Positions 61,115 to 64,000 of a DNA stretch of 64,000 nucleotides are shown here, one piece after another. A model generated the notes under the pieces. The model was given only the letters and a program-made list of their open reading frames with translations. It did not search any database and was not told the DNA's origin. Numbering within the stretch: position 1 is the first letter of the stretch; each line of letters starts with the position of its first letter. The stretch is from Pezizomycotina sp. ARF18. Its lineage: Eukaryota > Ascomycota. Made by a program: the position numbers and the translations under genes. The stretch spans positions 62,001-126,000 of the forward strand of contig AZLU01000008.1 of the NCBI GenBank assembly GCA_002224055.1, given 5' to 3'.

Positions 61115-62536
61115 ATGGCGTTCAACATATCGGCACAACATGCAATCGTGAGTATTTAGCCAATTAATAATTATTCTAAGCTAATAATATTTTCAACCTA
61201 TTATTAATCCACTTGTTATTTACTTTTTAGCGTTTTTCTAATTCACTTTTTTCGGGAGCATATAGGGCACAGAGTGGTTCCTGGTGTTTCTTTCCTTTGT
61301 CTTTTTAATAGGAAGAATTTATGTGCGGGGCTATCTGCAACGCCGATTTGGCGCCAGCGATTACCTCGCCATATGCGCTTGGACGCTCTTCCTCGTCGGT
61401 ACTAGTCTGGACACTCACCTCACAAAGCTCGGATTCTTCGCGCCCGACATAATATACTACGGCGCCGACGCAAATATTGCTAAGTTACTTTCTCTGGAGA
61501 CTATAGAGGAGACATTCAAAGTATGCCGATTCCCTGCTATCAAAGGAGTACTCACATTAACATTGCTATTCCAGAGCTCTACGTGCAGACGGCTAACACT
61601 TCAAGTTCCCCCACCTCAGGTCCTATACGCCGAAGTCTTTGTCTACTATTCGTCGCTCTGGAGCGTCAAGCTAGCATTGCTCACGCTATACCACGGCATG
61701 ATACCTCCGCACATGCATGCTATGCGCCGTTTTCTTTACGTCGCAGGTGCTGTCGTCATAATTGGCTACGCTGCTCTCGTCTCCCTATTTATCTTCTCGT
61801 GCTACCCCGTAGACCGGAACTGGAACGTCTTCGAACCCCAGACTCTGTGCCTTAGTTGGTCGCAGGTTTACGTGTTTCTCATCGCATTAAGCTTTCATTT
61901 GTTCACAGATGTTATGCGTATGTCCTTCAATTCATCTATTTCCGACTTATTGGAATGGGGGTCAATTTCTTTGCTAATTCAAGAACCAGTGTTTGCAATT
62001 CCCTTCATCCTCCTCCGCTACCTAAATCTCCCCGAAACAAGCTCTTGGCTGTTTCCGCCGCCTTCGCTCTCGGCTTCCTCTGCGTTTCTTCCACGGTGAT
62101 CCGAACAATATGCATCTCTAAACTCGACCCGCGGCCGACGGTAGCGTGCGTGTTTTCCGCATTGGAGGAAGGCACGGCTATAATAGTCGTATGCTCGCCG
62201 GCGCTACGGGTACTTGCCGAAAGAGTTTTCAACTACATCATTAGATTATTCCGTAGAAAGGATTCTGGCGGAGACGTCAGAGTGGTTACGGAGAGGGACG
62301 CCGGGAGTGAGAAGGCTAATGGCGGGCTAAATGTCAAAGGCATGCTGGCGGTTGAAACAATAGGGAGCGGGAGCAAAGGGTGGCGATCGCGGATGGGAAG
62401 CGGCCAGGTTGGGATCGAGGGGGCTGATATACGCGGTGGCAGGCTGGGAGGCGCGGGCGGAATAGTAATGACTTTCGACGTGGACGTCGAAGAGGCGCGT
62501 GTCGAGTATCATAATCACCGGAAGCAGTCTTGCTGA
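61115..62536 (+). CDS. Fungal rhodopsin-domain (PF20684-type) 7TM protein
   Basis: Integral membrane protein of the large fungal family with a rhodopsin-like fold; often orphan receptors near secondary metabolism or pathogenicity genes, ligand unknown. ATG at 61115 (MAFNISAQHAI) ends at a GTGAGT donor. The next exon starts near 61269 with GTEWFLVFLSFVFLIGRIYV, then RRFGASDYLAICAWTLFLVG (family motif R-x-G-x-D-D/Y), ANIAKLLSLETIEETFK, intron 61520-61619, VLYAEVFVYYSSLWSVKLAL, LTLYHGMIP, AGAVVIIGYAALVSLFIFSC and YPVDRNW with CLSWSQVYV. Another intron follows near FTDVM (about 61917-61985), then IPFILLRYLNLP, KLLAVSAAFALGFLCVSSTV and FSALEEGTAIIVVCSPALRV. The tail is cytosolic and Gly-rich, ending KQSC. 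One break: CCCCC to CCCC between LNLP and RNK. Confidence 0.82.
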
Positions 62537-64000
62537 TCTAGCACGAGATTTTGTCTGTGTTCTTCTGTCCCCTTTCTCATTCTCCTCCACGATTCTTGTA
62601 TCATAGTCTTCCAAGCGTTGTTATTCTTCTTTGAGCTTGATAAAATGATAGAAAATTTTGTGACGATTTCCGAGGCTGGGAATGGTCTAAGCGCTCACAC
62701 CGCAACAAACTGGAAAGAGTGCATTTGGATTATATGAAGTTGTTTTAATTTTTTGTTTGCGGTGATGTGGAATTTTGAATGTTAAAAGTGAAATAAGCAT
62801 AGTCAATGCTCGGATACTGTCTCCACGGCTACGAAAGTAATAGCACCGCCGTGCTCTTTCCCTTTCCTAGCTTGATAAATAGATCATGCGTACCGTTACT
62901 CCAATTTCTGTCCACCATGCATTGAGAGTTAGAAAAAAAAAAGAGGAAATAGGGGGAAACCCCTTCCCCCGTCGATTTTTCATTAGCATCTAGCTCTGGA
63001 ACCCTTTTGACCCTTCCTTTTGGAGGATCGAAAGTGTAAAATAGTTACCTGCTGCTGCCAAATACAATGCTGGTATTTCCATATCCCTTGCCCTGGCATC
63101 GCATTTCGAATTCGAGAAGAGCACCGCGAATAGTCATCCTTAAATTATAGCCAATTCCTTGACATCCTCAGCCGTACCGAAATTCTTGGTGACCAAGCGT
63201 TCTCAGGAGCACGCCTCAGATCTGATTCCATTTTCCCGATAGTACGGACGTCTATAAACCATTAGTAGCTCAATATACATCGTGGAAACAAGAAAAGTTT
63301 CTATCGCTTTCCATTGAAAGGACTTTGAAATGAACGATTCAAGATATTACCTGCGTGATGAGCGTCTTCAGGAGGGTCGTCGCCCTCATATGCCAAAGCG
63401 TATCAGTGAATACTTTATGCAGGCCCTGTCGATATTCATGCATCCGACTGGTTCTCACAAAGGGCCTTTCGAGGGAGTGTTTCGGACATCTCATCGCCCT
63501 TGAGATATCATGATATCAGTTAGAACTGATTGATATATGTATAAGTATGTGCGGAAATCCGGACACGATACTTACTTTCTTGATAAGCCAATTGACTTGG
63601 TCGGTGCAATACCAAGCATTGAGCCTTTTGTTCTAATATCTTTTCCTCTTCGGATGAACACCTTCAATGAATTTTGTAGTATGCGAAATGCCGTAATACT
63701 ATCGCGCGACGCGCGTTCTCACGATATCGTGTTCGGACTCCAAGCCATGTGTACTGCGCCTCGAGCAATGGCACTCCATCTATTTTATGTGATTTTAGTT
63801 TTCAAGACAACGGAAGGGTACTATAAGAATCAAGACGTAACATACGCATTAGTAGGTTGGAGACTATAACGTTTCTAATAGACGTGGCCCACTCTTTGAA
63901 GTGATTTAAAAGGTATGGCGATTCTCCAAACGCCACAAGAAGAAGAGCCTAGATAGAGACGTGGTTTAGTAACTCTTCGCGGAACCTTAAAAGCAAATAG
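62537..64000. other. Intergenic region to window end
   Basis: No gene supported. A 110-codon plus ORF (63537-63869) shows no motif or splice context. Poly-A run near 62932-62942. Confidence 0.5.

Noticed and set aside
63537-63869. 110-codon plus-strand ORF near the window end
   Set aside because: No motif, and codon use resembles the surrounding spacer.
1-64000. Retroelement, virus-like element, transposase or CRISPR array
   Set aside because: No reverse transcriptase, integrase, capsid or transposase motif, no long terminal repeats and no regularly spaced repeat array were recognised on either strand.

Overview
The window looks like nuclear DNA of a filamentous ascomycete (Pezizomycotina; a Helotiales-like fungus is a guess). 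Genes carry many short introns of about 50-120 bases with GTAAGT/GTATGT-type donors. The protein families are typically fungal: HSPA12-like Hsp70 ATPases, an alkane-hydroxylase-type P450, a membrane-anchored multicopper oxidase, an RTA1-like exporter, a LaeA-like methyltransferase, an ankyrin protein with a fungal N-terminal domain, an F-box protein and a rhodopsin-like 7TM protein. I see no rRNA, tRNA, CRISPR array, reverse transcriptase, integrase, transposase or capsid gene.

Layout. 2.6-4.3 kb: P450 (+). 5.0-17.8 kb: the most distinctive block, two tandem copies of a divergent gene pair. In each copy a coiled-coil protein (-) sits head to head with an HSPA12-like Hsp70 ATPase (+). The copies are only about 55 percent identical by eye, so the duplication is old. 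19.5-21.6 kb: polytopic membrane protein (-). 22.4-24.9 kb: ankyrin protein (-). 24.9-37.2 kb: gene-poor, with one small candidate gene, a hairpin and an AT-rich strand-asymmetric island. 37.3-39.8 kb: membrane-anchored multicopper oxidase (-). 42.2-43.8 kb: secreted acid phosphatase (+). 46.3-47.9 kb: F-box protein (+). 48.2-49.6 kb: SGNH/PC-esterase-like protein (-). 51.3-52.2 kb: RTA1-like protein (+). 55.4-57.0 kb: methyltransferase (+). 57.8-58.5 kb: disordered hypothetical protein (+). 61.1-62.5 kb: 7TM protein (+). The rest is AT-richer intergenic DNA.

Nearly every recognisable gene is interrupted by one-base frame breaks, but motifs, splice sites and residues on either side of each break are well kept. 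Where I could work out the break, it is almost always the loss of one base from a short run of identical bases. This pattern fits uncorrected assembly indels better than gene death, so these genes are annotated as genes. True decay of some, especially Hsp70 copy A and the P450, cannot be excluded from sequence alone.

The best candidate for an undescribed system is the duplicated pair at 5-17.8 kb. An Hsp70-type ATPase without the usual substrate-binding domain shares a promoter region with a coiled-coil partner of unknown family. Both shared promoters contain heat-shock-element-like GAA/TTC units.
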